Shown piece by piece: positions 12,807 through 12,807 of a stretch of DNA of 12,807 nt (positions are counted from its first letter, which is position 1; every line of letters starts with the position of its first letter). The notes below the pieces were generated by a model. It saw nothing but the letters and a program-made list of their open reading frames with translations, did not search any database and had not been told where the DNA came from. The position numbers and the translations under genes are program-made. The stretch is from an uncultured Bacteroidota bacterium (lineage in GTDB: Bacteria; Bacteroidota; Bacteroidia; Chitinophagales; Chitinophagaceae): the NCBI GenBank assembly GCA_903912435.1, contig CAIWHI010000562.1, positions 1 to 12,807 of the forward strand, read 5' to 3'.

Positions 12807-12807
12807 A

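Overview
The window looks like a chromosomal segment of a member of the Bacteroidota, probably a Chitinophagaceae/Sphingobacteriia-type relative. The grounds are AT-rich DNA, matches to the Bacteroidota promoter -7 box TAnnTTTG in front of several genes, weak or absent Shine-Dalgarno sequences, a protein with a type IX secretion C-terminal sorting domain, and recognisable Bacteroidota gene families. Taxonomy is inferred from style only; there is no rRNA or other marker. No tRNA, rRNA, CRISPR array, insertion sequence or phage gene was seen.

Layout. (1) 1-1288, minus strand: an envelope cluster read right to left, made of a small outer-membrane beta-barrel protein, a lipoprotein 16 bp behind it, and the first 35 codons of a third secreted protein cut by the window edge. 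(2) 1519-4945, plus strand: two ECF sigma-factor modules in tandem. Module A is a YCII/DGPF-family protein followed by a long ECF42-like sigma factor with a helical C-terminal extension. Module B is a second, unrelated ECF sigma factor with a Cys-x-x-Cys C-terminal extension, an exported SRPBCC protein and a small dimeric-barrel-like protein. Neither module has an anti-sigma factor. (3) 4974-5923: a terminator, a good -7 box and a lone transketolase N-terminal subunit. (4) 6014-8752, plus strand: a lipocalin-like lipoprotein, a YkgJ-type cysteine-cluster protein and a seven-repeat T9SS-secreted protein, closed by a strong bidirectional terminator. (5) 8842-10354, minus strand: a DUF1569/DinB-like protein and a MoxR AAA+ ATPase, separated by a heptamer-repeat tract that contains a near-ideal promoter. 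(6) 10428-11517, plus strand: a MazG-like nucleotide pyrophosphohydrolase with a GTG start, then an unrecognised two-helix membrane protein and its terminator. (7) 11518-11951: mostly unexplained spacer. (8) 11952-12806, minus strand: a beta-hydroxyacid dehydrogenase family oxidoreductase.

The most unusual structure is around the ECF42-like sigma gene. Its start codon (1925) sits between two inverted repeats: one in the spacer just upstream (1881-1918) and a perfect 14-bp stem with a 5-nt loop inside the coding sequence (1961-1993). This suggests RNA-level control of a sigma factor that has no anti-sigma partner. The function is inference; the repeats are read directly from the sequence.
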